Positions 53,662 through 62,538 of a stretch of 64,000 bases of DNA are shown here, piece after piece. A program made the position numbers and the translations under genes. This stretch comes from Hymenobacter gummosus (lineage in GTDB: Bacteria > Bacteroidota > Bacteroidia > Cytophagales > Hymenobacteraceae). Position 1 is the stretch's first letter; each line of letters starts with the position of its first letter. A model generated the notes under the pieces. That model made no database searches and had not been told where the DNA came from. It saw nothing but the letters and a program-made list of their open reading frames with translations. Where the stretch lies: the NCBI RefSeq assembly GCF_003970915.1, contig NZ_RXOF01000007.1, positions 186,001 to 250,000 of the forward strand, read 5' to 3'.

Positions 53662-54171
53662 ATGCTGCCCCTATCCCACCCCGCGCCAACGCCCGCCGAT
53701 ACGGCCCTCACCGACCAGCTCATCCACTTCGTGCGCCGCATCGGCCTGACGGTGCGTGAAGCGCCATTGCCCGCCGATTCATTCCTGCCCGGCTTGCGCA
53801 TCGAGGACGGGGCGCTGCTGGTCGACCGGCAGCGGCTGCGCTACCCCGGCGACATCCTGCACGAGGCCGGGCACCTGGCCGTGGTGCCGGCCAGCGTCCG
53901 CGCCGGCCTCGGCCCCAACATTGCCGATTACCGCTCCGCCGATGAGGCGCAGGGCGATGAAATAGCCGCCCAGCTTTGGAGCTACGCCGCCAGCGTGGCG
54001 CTGGAGCTGCCGTCCGCCGTGGTGTTTCACGCCGATGGCTACCACGGCTCCAGCACCTGGTTCGTGGAGAATTACCAGCGCGGCCAGTACCCCGGTTTGC
54101 CTCTGCTAGCCTGGATGGGCCTGACCACCAACGAGGATTTCCCGCGCATGACGCGCTGGCTGCGGGAGTAG
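53662..54171 (+). CDS. HEAGH-motif protein, possible zinc hydrolase
   Basis: A 169-residue soluble protein. RYPGDILHEAGHLAVVPASV contains HEAGH, an HExxH-type zinc site, and a family pattern SFLPGLRIEDGALLVDRQRL precedes it. Later, GDEIAAQLWSYAASVALEL and STWFVENYQRGQYPGLPLLA are characteristic of a family I know only as hypothetical proteins. A protease or hydrolase role is inferred from HEAGH only. The start is uncertain: ATG 53584 would add a hydrophobic stretch (YLTWFALTAFLCFFAAV) encoded by DNA that looks non-coding, so 53662 is preferred. An 8-bp tandem repeat begins three bases after the stop. Confidence 0.75.
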   Translation: MLPLSHPAPTPADTALTDQLIHFVRRIGLTVREAPLPADSFLPGLRIEDGALLVDRQRLRYPGDILHEAGHLAVVPASVRAGLGPNIADYRSADEAQGDEIAAQLWSYAASVALELPSAVVFHADGYHGSSTWFVENYQRGQYPGLPLLAWMGLTTNEDFPRMTRWLRE

Positions 54172-54173
54172 GA

Positions 54174-54197
54174 GATTAGGTGATTAGGTGATTAGGT
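54174..54197. repeat. GATTAGGT tandem repeat, three units
   Basis: Three exact copies of GATTAGGT (54174-54181, 54182-54189, 54190-54197) follow the stop at 54171, directly before a GTCATCCTGAGC element. This is a simple slippage-type repeat. Confidence 0.85.
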
Positions 54198-54203
54198 GAT
54201 GAA

Positions 54204-54423
54204 CGTCATCCTGAGCGCAGCGAAGGACCTTCCTCCTACCCTGCACCGACGCTGATACCAACGTGCAGGTGCTTTTTCGGTAGAACGACAAAAGCGCAGC
54301 CACTAACGCCAGGGCGTCGGTGGCTGCGCTTTTTACTACCCGCTGTGAAATAGCATCCGCACATTGGCATCAGCGGCGGTGCGGGCCGCGAGGAAGGTCC
54401 TTCGGCGTTGCCTCAGGATGACA
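54204..54423. repeat. GTCATCCTGAGC-family element
   Basis: The ends are CGTCATCCTGAGC (from 54204) and CTCAGGATGAC (to 54423). AAGGACCTTCCTCCTACCC and its inverted form flank the core AAAAGCGCAGCCACTAACGC, whose complement is at 54314-54333. It fills the gap between the HEAGH gene and the convergent DUF3857 gene. Confidence 0.8.
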
Positions 54424-54437
54424 GGCTTTTTCCTCGC

Positions 54438-56423
54438 CTACGCCCCTTTTTCCAGCACCAGCACTACTTTATTGAAGTTGGCGGAGGCGTTGATGACGTT
54501 GCGGAAGGCTTCGAAGTCCTTTTTCGGCCAGTATATCTGGTTGTAGCTTTCCTCGATTTGTACCGTCACTTTGCGCCCTTGCTGCTGGTAGCCGGAGTGG
54601 AAGTAGTACACCGGCTTGTCGGCGGGGCCGGCATCGGCTTTGATGTTGAGGTCGGCCAGGTTGCGGATGCGGTAGCCCTCGGGAATGTCGAAGGTGATGG
54701 TGCGGTTGAAGCGGTGGTTGTAGCTGTTTTCCACGTCCAGCTTGCGCTCCTCCTGCTGGTACAGGGACGACTGCGGCCCGATCAGCTCCCCGACTTTGAA
54801 CAGGTACTTGGGCCCGGCGCGGTCGAGCACGGCGGCCGACTCCACGGTGGCGGCAATGGTGAAGGGGTGCTGCAGGGCGTTGCGGCCCGCCTCGCCGTTT
54901 TTCACGTCCAGGCTCTTAAACGTGGCGTCGGGCACCGAGCTTTTCACCAGTGCCTGCAGGGCCTCGGTGCGCTTGTCGGCGGGCAGCAGCGGGAAGAAGG
55001 GCTGAATGGCCTGGGCCTGGTAGCCGCCCATCAGGTGCGTGAGGGCCACGGTGGCCTTGTCCAGCGCCGGCGCGAAGGTCACGCTGATGTCCAGGTCGCT
55101 GGGGCTGAGGTCGGCGGCCAGGGCGGGCACCTCGCGCACCGTACCCACGGCCGACTCGGCCGCGCCCAGCTGCACCAGCTTCACCGACAACGCCTTGCTG
55201 GCCGTCCACTCGGCCGGAATCATGCCGTAGCGGTAGTCGGGGCGGCCGGGGGCCAGGTACTGCTTGGTGGTGGGGAAGTAGAAGGCGTAGTGGTCGAGCT
55301 GGTTCCAGGTGTCGAACTCGGCGTCGAAGGGCACCTCGCTGCGGTCCGACACCACCACTACCTCGTGCAGAATGTCGTGGGCGCGCAGCAGGCCGGCCAG
55401 CAGGCGGGCCATGCCCAGCTCCGAGGCCGTGCGGGTGCCCACCACCTGCGCCACCTGGTAGCTGCCCCCGCCCACGTTGATGGTCGACTTCACTGCTTGC
55501 TCCAGGGCCCGAATCTGCTCCTCCACCGGCAGGGAAGCCGCCACGCCGAGCTGTTTGTCGAACTTCTCCACGGCCTTTTTCTCGTCCTTGCTCAGCTCCC
55601 ACACCTGCTGGTACACCAGCTGGCTGGCGTCGTTCCAAGTGAAGAGGCGGGTGCGGCCGCGCTGGGCCGAGTAGGCCAGCTTGAACTCCACCCGCATGCG
55701 CTGGGCGGCGGTGTGGGCAAAAGCTTCGTCGCGCAGGGCGGGCACGTCGGTGAGCTGCACGCGCAGGCGGCGCTTGCTGCCGCTCAGCGTGTCGACTTTG
55801 GCTTCGGGGCCGTGGTAGGTGCGCGCCTCATAAGTGACGCTGCGCGGGGCAATCAGCTCGAAATCCACGTCGTGGGCCGGCACGGTGTTCTGCAGCCACT
55901 CGCGGCCGAAGTAGTCGGCGCCCGATACGCGGGCGTACACGTACTCCACCTCGCTGCCCTTTTCCACGCCCTCCAGCGCGATGATGCGGTAGTTGCGCGG
56001 GCTGCCGTCGCCGTCCTTCAGCTCCTTCATGTCCTTTTCGGCCACTTCCACCACTTGCCCGCGCGGGCTGATGGTGCGGGCCCGCAGCTGCACCACCTCG
56101 CCCTCGATGGGCAGGTAAATCTTGTTGTACCGCTCGATGCCGTCGTCGGTATTGACGCGGATGATGCGGTGCTCCACGGTGTAGGTGACGGGCCGCTCCC
56201 CGGCGTAAGCGTACTCGTGGGCGGTGAAGTCGCGCAGGATAACGGCCGGCTGGCTTTCGTCGGCGGCCGTGATGGGCAGGCGCGCCTTGCGCTCCGGCCA
56301 CTTGTAGTCGGCGTACGTGAGGTCGGCGGGCAGCTTGGTTTTGGCGCCCGTTTTTTGCGCCAGCGCGGGCAGCGCGGCGGCCGAGAGCAGCGCGGCCCCG
56401 AGCAGGGTAAATTGTCTAATCAT
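54438..56423 (-). CDS. DUF3857/transglutaminase-like protein, catalytic Cys missing
   Basis: A 661-residue exported protein with a signal peptide (MIRQFTLLGAALLSAAALPA). The N-terminal half is a DUF3857 domain (AYAGERPVTYTVEHRIIRVN; NKIYLPIEGEVVQLRARTIS). A transglutaminase-like core follows, but GTRTASELGMARLLAGLLRA has Glu where active enzymes have Cys (compare YGDCKDMASL in the gene upstream); a His remains in LDHYAF. It is probably a non-catalytic paralogue. It is the last gene of a three-gene minus-strand cluster, with 44 bp and a perfect hairpin between it and the active paralogue. Confidence 0.88.
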   Translation of the reverse strand: MIRQFTLLGAALLSAAALPALAQKTGAKTKLPADLTYADYKWPERKARLPITAADESQPAVILRDFTAHEYAYAGERPVTYTVEHRIIRVNTDDGIERYNKIYLPIEGEVVQLRARTISPRGQVVEVAEKDMKELKDGDGSPRNYRIIALEGVEKGSEVEYVYARVSGADYFGREWLQNTVPAHDVDFELIAPRSVTYEARTYHGPEAKVDTLSGSKRRLRVQLTDVPALRDEAFAHTAAQRMRVEFKLAYSAQRGRTRLFTWNDASQLVYQQVWELSKDEKKAVEKFDKQLGVAASLPVEEQIRALEQAVKSTINVGGGSYQVAQVVGTRTASELGMARLLAGLLRAHDILHEVVVVSDRSEVPFDAEFDTWNQLDHYAFYFPTTKQYLAPGRPDYRYGMIPAEWTASKALSVKLVQLGAAESAVGTVREVPALAADLSPSDLDISVTFAPALDKATVALTHLMGGYQAQAIQPFFPLLPADKRTEALQALVKSSVPDATFKSLDVKNGEAGRNALQHPFTIAATVESAAVLDRAGPKYLFKVGELIGPQSSLYQQEERKLDVENSYNHRFNRTITFDIPEGYRIRNLADLNIKADAGPADKPVYYFHSGYQQQGRKVTVQIEESYNQIYWPKKDFEAFRNVINASANFNKVVLVLEKGA

Positions 56424-56443
56424 ACGCGGGAAAGCGGAGCACA

Positions 56444-56472
56444 TGTAGCGCGAAGTTGTACTTCGCGCTACA
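56444..56472. repeat. Perfect 13-bp hairpin across a stop codon
   Basis: TGTAGCGCGAAGT (56444-56456) pairs with ACTTCGCGCTACA (56460-56472) with a three-base loop. It includes the stop codon of the upstream DUF3857 gene (56468-56470) and lies 21 bp before the start of the next one. There is no T run, so it may be a processing or partial-termination site. Confidence 0.75.
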
Positions 56473-58447
56473 GCGGCTTGCGTTTGAGGATGAGGGCGTC
56501 GCGGTAGGCTTCGCTGAGCTGGTCCACCACTTTGTTGTAGGCCGCAAACTGACCGGGCTCGAGCAGCAGGTAGTTCACGTACACTTCCTTGTCCTGCACC
56601 ACCTTGTTGCCCTCGCGGCGGTAGCTGATGCGGAAACCGGCCACCGGGTCGTCGGCCTGCACGTTGGCGGGCAGGTGGCTCAGGTCGTAGCCGGCCGGAA
56701 TTTCAAACTCGGTCTGCTGGCGGGAGTGGCGGCGGTATTCGTTGGCGCGGGGCAGGCGGCGGCGCTGCACGTCGATGCGGTCATTGGTTAGCTCCCGCTC
56801 CAGGTTCAGGTTCACGTACAGCTCGTCGTCGATGCGCTGCACGTAGTCTTCGAGGTGAAACTGGTAGTCCACCGTCAGCGGCTGCTCGGCCTCGGCCAGC
56901 CCGCCCACGGTGTACTTATCGACGAAGAATTTGTTGGAGCCGCGCTCCAGCATGCTGCGCACGGTGCGCTGCTGGGCGGTTTGGTCGGCGCCGCGCAGGG
57001 CGGCGGTGGCCCGGCCCCGGGCGTAGCCGGCCAGGCTCAGCTGCCCGCTGCCGCGCAGGGCGGTACCGTCGAGGGTGAGCTTGGTGGCGTCGCGGCGGGT
57101 GTTCTGCTCGCGCGTCACCACGGGCACCTCGGCCACGCGGCTGCGCTCCTTATCGAGGCCAATCAGCGCTTCTTTGCCCTGAATCATGGCCGTGGGCAGG
57201 CCAAAGGGGTTGTAGGGGTCGGTAGCGTCGAGGTACACCAGCTCGCCGCCGGGCCGCTCGTACACCGCAATCATGTGGTTGTCGACGCCGGGCGTGGCCA
57301 GCTCGGAGTAGCGGTAGGGCAGGTCGCGGGTACCAATCCAGGCCAGGTGCGAGTTCAGCCCGGCCAGCTGCAGCATGCCGTGGGTGAGGCTGGCCATGTC
57401 CTTACAGTCGCCGTAGCGGCGGGTGTACACGGCCGCGGGCGCGTGGGGCACGAAGCCGCGCATGCCCTGCTCGAAGGCAATGTAGCGCACGTGCTCCTGC
57501 ACCCAGTGGTAGATGTTGCGGGCCTTGTCGTCGGGGGTTTTGGCGGTGGCCGTGAGCGAGTCGACGAGGTGCTTGAGCACCGGCGCGGGGGCGGGCTGGT
57601 CGAGGTCCTTCACGAAGGAACGGTAGAGCGTGTACAGCTCGGGCACGCCCGAGAGCATGCGCTGCGGGCCCTTGGCCGCCGGCACTTCCTCCACGAAGTA
57701 CACCACGTGGGGCAGGTACCAGGCGTCTTCGGGCGCTTCATCGTCGGTGGGCGGGGCGGGCAGGTTGTCGGCCGACCAGCGGTAGACCACCGTGCTGCCC
57801 TTCTCTTCCTTGCTGAACTGCACCTTGGCCTGCTCGGCGCCGAAAAGCTTGTAGCTCAGCTTCACCGCCCGCGGGGCCGTCACCGTCAGCTCGGCGTGGC
57901 GCACGGGCACGCCGGTGGCGAAGTAAAACGGCTGCAGAAAGCGCGCGTCGCGGAAGCGCAGGGCGTAGTCACTGATGGTGCGGGCGCCGGGGCCGACGTT
58001 CGGATAGGTAAAGCGCGTGGTGCGCACGTCGTCGAAGAAGATGCCCGGCCGCACCTCGAACTGGTCCTGAAAGTGCTGCACTTTCTGGGTGCGGTAGCTC
58101 GTGCCGTTGGGTACCAGGGTCTTGGCCTCAATCTTCTGCAGCTTGGAGAAGTGCGAGCTGAACACCCGGTCGGCCGCGTAGGCGCCGGTGCCCTCGGCTA
58201 CGTGCAGCAAGTCGTGGTGGTGCCGCCCGACCACGACCAGCGAGTCGCCGCGCAGCTCCAGGGTCACGTCCTGGCGGTACTCCAGGAACACGGCGGGCTG
58301 CCCCGGAAACTGCTCCTTGGCCTGGGCCAGCAGCTGCGCCGGCTGCTGGGCGCGGGCAGTCGGGCCGTTCAGCGCGGCCAGTCCCAGCGCGGTCAGAAAG
58401 GTCAGCCGACGGACGGCCACAACGGCTCCTTGCGGCGGCTGTTCCAT
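56468..58447 (-). CDS. DUF3857 transglutaminase-like protein, catalytic triad intact
   Basis: A 659-residue exported protein. The N-terminus has a signal peptide (AVVAVRRLTFLTALGLAALN...ARAQ). A DUF3857 domain spans about 45-230 and a transglutaminase core follows with C348 (RRYGDCKDMA), H391 (DNHMIAVYE) and D407 (VYLDATD). It may cleave or cross-link peptides in the envelope, but DUF3857 proteins lack a defined substrate. The start 58447 is preferred; an ATG at 58489 would overlap the upstream gene and a repeat-like sequence. It is paralogous to the next gene, which has lost the Cys. Confidence 0.88.
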   Translation of the reverse strand: MEQPPQGAVVAVRRLTFLTALGLAALNGPTARAQQPAQLLAQAKEQFPGQPAVFLEYRQDVTLELRGDSLVVVGRHHHDLLHVAEGTGAYAADRVFSSHFSKLQKIEAKTLVPNGTSYRTQKVQHFQDQFEVRPGIFFDDVRTTRFTYPNVGPGARTISDYALRFRDARFLQPFYFATGVPVRHAELTVTAPRAVKLSYKLFGAEQAKVQFSKEEKGSTVVYRWSADNLPAPPTDDEAPEDAWYLPHVVYFVEEVPAAKGPQRMLSGVPELYTLYRSFVKDLDQPAPAPVLKHLVDSLTATAKTPDDKARNIYHWVQEHVRYIAFEQGMRGFVPHAPAAVYTRRYGDCKDMASLTHGMLQLAGLNSHLAWIGTRDLPYRYSELATPGVDNHMIAVYERPGGELVYLDATDPYNPFGLPTAMIQGKEALIGLDKERSRVAEVPVVTREQNTRRDATKLTLDGTALRGSGQLSLAGYARGRATAALRGADQTAQQRTVRSMLERGSNKFFVDKYTVGGLAEAEQPLTVDYQFHLEDYVQRIDDELYVNLNLERELTNDRIDVQRRRLPRANEYRRHSRQQTEFEIPAGYDLSHLPANVQADDPVAGFRISYRREGNKVVQDKEVYVNYLLLEPGQFAAYNKVVDQLSEAYRDALILKRKPL

Positions 58448-58475
58448 CCGTTTAACATCCGTTCCCATCGGCGGT

Positions 58476-61400
58476 CTATTTGCTGCCATAGACGTAGTTG
58501 TTCCAGTAGATGTCGGTGTGCTCGGGCTTGCCCTGGGCGTTGTAGTACACGGTGGGGCCGCTCATTTCCCCGTTGCGCCAGCTTTCCGCCGATTGCAGGG
58601 TGCCGTCGGGGCGGAAGTAACGGCTGAGGCCGTGCAGCTCGTCGTGTTGGTAGCTTTCCTCCGCCAGCAGCTGGCCGGTGGCCGAGTAGCGCCGGTGCAC
58701 GCCCACGTCGAGGCCGTCGCGCAAGGTCCACTCGCGGGCCAGCTGGCCGGTGCTGTGGTACACCCGACAGGTGCCGTCGAACACGCCGTTGCGGTAGGTT
58801 TCCTCGGCGGCCAGCTTGCCGTTGGCGAAGTAGCTTTTCACGGTGCCGTTCTGGCTGCTGAGGTCTTGCCAGGGCCCGGGCTGCCCGTTCGGCTGCAGGT
58901 GGCGCCAGGCCATGATGGTGCCGAGGTGGTAACGCTTTTCGTACACCAGCTGCCCGGCCTCATCGAAGGTGCGCACGTCGCCGTGCAGGTCGCCGTCGCG
59001 GTAGGTTTCCCGGCTGGCCACCTGGCCATTCGGGTGGTAAGTGGTCCACTCGCCCTGCCGGTTGCCGCTTTCGAAGCTGCCCTTGCGCTGCAGCTGCCCG
59101 TCGGCGTGGTAGTATTTCCACTCCCCGACTTCCTCGTCGTTCAGGTAGCTGCCCTCGGTGGCCAGCTTACCCGAGGCGAGGTAGCGCCGGTAGGCCCCGT
59201 CGCGCTGGCCGTTGCGCATGGGCACGGTGGTTTGCACCTGCCCCGAGGGGAAGTACCACTCGTTGCCGGTGTACAGGCCGCAGTTGAGCTTGATGCGCAG
59301 GCGCGGCTTGCCCGAGGGGTAGTTCAGCACGTAGCCGTCGGCGTCGGGCTTGAGCTGCACGTCGGCCAGGGCCCGGCCCACGGAGTCGTACTCGATGATG
59401 TGGGTGGGCAGGGTGGCCTTGGTCCACACCTCGCCGGTGAGCTTGCCGGTGGGCGAGTAGGTGCGGTTCAGCCCGTTCCGGTCGCCCTGGTAGAAGCCGT
59501 ATTCCTCGCTCAAGGAGCCGTCGGGGTAATACTCGCGCCACTGGCCGTGGGCCTGCCCGTGCACAAACCAGCCGTCCTGGCGCAGCACCCCGTCGGCGGC
59601 GTACTGCTCGAAGCGGCCGTGCTTTTCGCCCGCCACGTAGGTGGTGCGGGTTTTCACCTTGCCGTTGGGGTGGTAGGTTTCCTGCACGCCGTCCTGCTGG
59701 TCGTTGAGGTAGCGGCGGCGCTCCGAGGGCTGGCCGTGGCGGTACACGTAGGTCCACTCGCCGTGCATCAGGCCCTGGCGGTAGGCGCCGCTGTAGTAGG
59801 GCGTACCGTCGGGCCGCAGGCCGCGCACGTTGGCGTCGGCGTTGCCCACGGTATTCTGCTGCAGGGGCTTGCCCTGCTTGTCGAAGTACACCGACTTGCG
59901 CGCCCGGTCGTGCTCGTAGCTGATTTCGCAGAAGAGCACCCCGTCCACGTCGTAGTCGCGGAACGTGCCGTGCAGCTTGCCGTCCTTGTCGTAGTTGTTC
60001 TCCATCGACAGCTTGCCGTCGGCGTAGTAGGTTTTCCACTGGCCGGTGCGTTTGCCCTTGCTGAAGGTGCCCGTTTCGCGCACCTGCCCGTTGGGGAAGT
60101 AGTCGGTGCACAGGCCGTGCAGCTCCCCGTTCAGGCGCTGGGCGCGGCGCTCCACGCGCTTGCCCGGCCCGCCAAAGTAGGTTACCGCCTCGCCGCTCAT
60201 CTGCCCGCCGCTCATGGTGGCGTCGCCCTCGGGCGTGCCGTCGGAGTAGAAGCCGCTTACCAAGCCCTCGGTTTTGTCGAGGCGGTAGGTGCCGCGCTCC
60301 TCCACCTGCCCGTTGCTGTAGTAGCGCACGAAAGCGCCTTCCATCTGGCCGGCGTCGTTGTAGCGCCGCTCCTCGCGCAGGGCGCCGCAGGGGTGATAAA
60401 TCTTCGCCAGGCCCGTCGGCTCGCCGTTGCGGTAAGTAGCCTCGATTTCAAGCTTGCCCGAGTCGTAGTACTGGCGGTAGCTGCCGCTGAGCTTGCCCCG
60501 CTCGTAGCTGCTTTCGCGCAGCAGGGTGCCGTCGGGGTTGAAGTAGCGCCAGGGGCCGGTTTTTTCGCCGGCGGCGTAGCTGCCCTCGGCCGCGGGGTTG
60601 CCCTGCTCGTCGTAGTACTGCCAGAAGCCCTCGTTCATGGGCTTGCCGGCGGCGTCGCGGCGGGCGTCGCCCAGGCCGCTCAGCTCCCCGGAGTCGTAAA
60701 ACCAGGCCTCCACCCGCGTGGGCTTGCCGTTGCGCTCCACCATCTGAAAGTCGCGCAGCAAAGCCAGCTTGTTGTGCCCGTCGGTCAGCAGCTTGCGCAC
60801 CTTGGGCAGGTTGCCCTTTACCCACTTGCCGGCCTTGGGGTCGTCGGCCGAGCACAGGATGAGGTAAGTGAAGGTGGTCAGGTTGTCGCCCTGGCGCAGC
60901 ATTTCCACTACAGGGCCGTAGGTACGCTGCCAGAAATCGGCCGAAGCCTCGTCCTTGGCCAACGGAAATTTCTCCACCAGCAGCTGGGTCTGCTTCACCA
61001 CGGCGGCCTGGAAGTTCACCGGGCTGCGGTAGTCCTTGCGCAGGGCTACCCGCGCGGTCAGCAGCTGGTCCAGCTCAGCAAAGGCGTCGTTGGGCGTGGT
61101 CGAGGCCCGCTTGTCCTTGTCCGCCACCTCCAGGCTGCCCATCGACAGCTGCTCGGCCGTGAGCAGGGTACTTTTGCTGCGGCCGCCTTCGGGCTCCAGC
61201 ATCAGGCTGGTAACGAGGCCCAGCAGGGCGTGGGCGGGGTGCCCTTGGTTTAGCTCCAGGTGGGCCAGCTGCAGGTGGCTGGAGGCGTGCAGGGGCCGCA
61301 GCTCCAGCCCGCGCTGGTACGAGGCCGCGGCGGCGGCCGTCTTATCGGTCTGCCCGGCCAGGGTTACGGCCTGGTTGAACCACAGGGAGCCGGCGTAGGG

Positions 61401-61835
61401 GTAGCGTTTCAGGCCGGTCTGGAAGGTAGCCAGGGCTTTATCCACCTGCTTAAGCTCCTCCAGGGAGTTGGCCAGTGCGGCGTAGGGCGAGGGGCTGCGC
61501 ATGCCCAGATCGAGGGCGCGCTGGGCGGCCACGGCGGCTTCGGCGTACTGCTCGTTGGCCCAGTACGACAAGGCCAGCTCGCCCTGCACGTCGGCGTAGG
61601 CCGAGTCGCTGGGGGCCACGCGCAGGTAAGTGGCAATGGCGCTGCCGTACTCGTTCTTGTCGTGCAGGGCAATGCCCTGGCGCAGCGCCTCGCGGCCGAC
61701 GAGCGGCAGCTCATTGGCCGGGCCGCTGGCCGGGCGGAAGGCGGTGGCGGGTACGGGGGCCGCCGAGGGCTGGGCGGCGGCACTCAGGGCGAGCAGACTA
61801 AGCAGCAGGGTGGAACCGGCGTAGCGGTGGGGCAT
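58476..61835 (-). CDS. Giant TPR and MORN_2-repeat protein
   Basis: A 1119-residue exported protein with a signal peptide (MPHRYAGSTLLLSLLALSAA). Residues about 45-210 hold tetratricopeptide repeats (ALSYWANEQYAEAAVAAQRA; AALANSLEELKQVDKALATF). From about 390 to the end there are roughly 25-30 MORN_2 units of about 23 residues (GPWRYFNPDGTLLRESSYER; GQWKTYYADGKLSMENNYDK; GEWTTYHPNGQVASRETYRD). MORN_2 proteins are often called YwqK-family 'antitoxins', which is not supported here. The region between TPR and MORN is less clear. It is the first gene of a cluster with two DUF3857 genes. Confidence 0.88.
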   Translation of the reverse strand: MPHRYAGSTLLLSLLALSAAAQPSAAPVPATAFRPASGPANELPLVGREALRQGIALHDKNEYGSAIATYLRVAPSDSAYADVQGELALSYWANEQYAEAAVAAQRALDLGMRSPSPYAALANSLEELKQVDKALATFQTGLKRYPYAGSLWFNQAVTLAGQTDKTAAAAASYQRGLELRPLHASSHLQLAHLELNQGHPAHALLGLVTSLMLEPEGGRSKSTLLTAEQLSMGSLEVADKDKRASTTPNDAFAELDQLLTARVALRKDYRSPVNFQAAVVKQTQLLVEKFPLAKDEASADFWQRTYGPVVEMLRQGDNLTTFTYLILCSADDPKAGKWVKGNLPKVRKLLTDGHNKLALLRDFQMVERNGKPTRVEAWFYDSGELSGLGDARRDAAGKPMNEGFWQYYDEQGNPAAEGSYAAGEKTGPWRYFNPDGTLLRESSYERGKLSGSYRQYYDSGKLEIEATYRNGEPTGLAKIYHPCGALREERRYNDAGQMEGAFVRYYSNGQVEERGTYRLDKTEGLVSGFYSDGTPEGDATMSGGQMSGEAVTYFGGPGKRVERRAQRLNGELHGLCTDYFPNGQVRETGTFSKGKRTGQWKTYYADGKLSMENNYDKDGKLHGTFRDYDVDGVLFCEISYEHDRARKSVYFDKQGKPLQQNTVGNADANVRGLRPDGTPYYSGAYRQGLMHGEWTYVYRHGQPSERRRYLNDQQDGVQETYHPNGKVKTRTTYVAGEKHGRFEQYAADGVLRQDGWFVHGQAHGQWREYYPDGSLSEEYGFYQGDRNGLNRTYSPTGKLTGEVWTKATLPTHIIEYDSVGRALADVQLKPDADGYVLNYPSGKPRLRIKLNCGLYTGNEWYFPSGQVQTTVPMRNGQRDGAYRRYLASGKLATEGSYLNDEEVGEWKYYHADGQLQRKGSFESGNRQGEWTTYHPNGQVASRETYRDGDLHGDVRTFDEAGQLVYEKRYHLGTIMAWRHLQPNGQPGPWQDLSSQNGTVKSYFANGKLAAEETYRNGVFDGTCRVYHSTGQLAREWTLRDGLDVGVHRRYSATGQLLAEESYQHDELHGLSRYFRPDGTLQSAESWRNGEMSGPTVYYNAQGKPEHTDIYWNNYVYGSK

Positions 61836-61949
61836 AGAAAACAAGTCGAAAAAACACCAGAATCTACCCGCCGTCAACGCGCGTCGGCACGCGGATATTA
61901 CTACAATAATACTAGGAAAACGGGAGCAAATTGTACAGCTCCAACCCAC

Positions 61950-62507
61950 TTATTTTTTCCCGCGTCCCGGCTTTTTGGTAGCGGATTTGGCGGGTGCGGC
62001 CGGGTATACGGCCAGCTCCTGGTAGCCGAAAGTGGGGTCGGTTTCGCGCCGGAATTCCACCTCATCGAGCACGGCCAGCACCAGCTCGGCGGTGGTGTAC
62101 ACCAGGCAGCCATCGAGCAGATGCCCGCCGATGGTGCGCCCCGTCGAATCGGCTACCGACAGGTGCAGGTGGCTGCCCGCCGCGCCCAGCGTGCCCACCA
62201 GCGACACGATTTCGAAGTGCCCGCGCAGCACCGTGGGGCCTTCCTGGTTGGCCAGGCGCAGGGTCACCTGGGTGAGGCTGCCCACGCAGGTCAGCACGGC
62301 GCCGGCGGGCAGCGGGTGGGTTTTGGCCAGGGCCGTGAGCTGCTGCCGCAAATCCTGGCCCGGCCGCAGCCGCAGGCTGAGCGTGTGCATGCGCGAAGGT
62401 TGCCCGACAACGGGCGCAACGGCGGGGGTAGTCATGGCGGCGGAAGTTTGGGCCAGCGCGGCCGCACTAAGCAGGCAGCCGGCCCCGGCAAGGAACAGAA
62501 AACGCAT
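61950..62507 (-). CDS. Exported PPC (DUF296) domain protein
   Basis: A 185-residue protein with a signal peptide (MRFLFLAGAGCLLSAAALAQ) followed by a PPC/DUF296 domain: LRLRPGQDLRQQLTALAKTH, AVLTCVGSLTQVTLRLAN, GHFEIVSLVGTLG and GSHLHLSVADSTGRTIGGHL, ending in a basic tail (SATKKPGRGKK). PPC domains are trimeric and occur in plant AT-hook DNA-binding proteins and in cytoplasmic bacterial proteins; an exported one cannot bind DNA. Start 62507 is chosen for the signal peptide; the longer frame runs into a repeat. Confidence 0.85.
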   Translation of the reverse strand: MRFLFLAGAGCLLSAAALAQTSAAMTTPAVAPVVGQPSRMHTLSLRLRPGQDLRQQLTALAKTHPLPAGAVLTCVGSLTQVTLRLANQEGPTVLRGHFEIVSLVGTLGAAGSHLHLSVADSTGRTIGGHLLDGCLVYTTAELVLAVLDEVEFRRETDPTFGYQELAVYPAAPAKSATKKPGRGKK

Positions 62508-62538
62508 GCGGCTAAGGTAGCGCGGCAGCTCCTTCCCA

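Noticed and set aside
58476-61835. Toxin-antitoxin system based on the YwqK 'antitoxin' label for MORN_2 proteins
   Set aside because: The protein is exported and over 1100 residues long, and the neighbours are DUF3857 transglutaminase-like proteins, not a small toxin.
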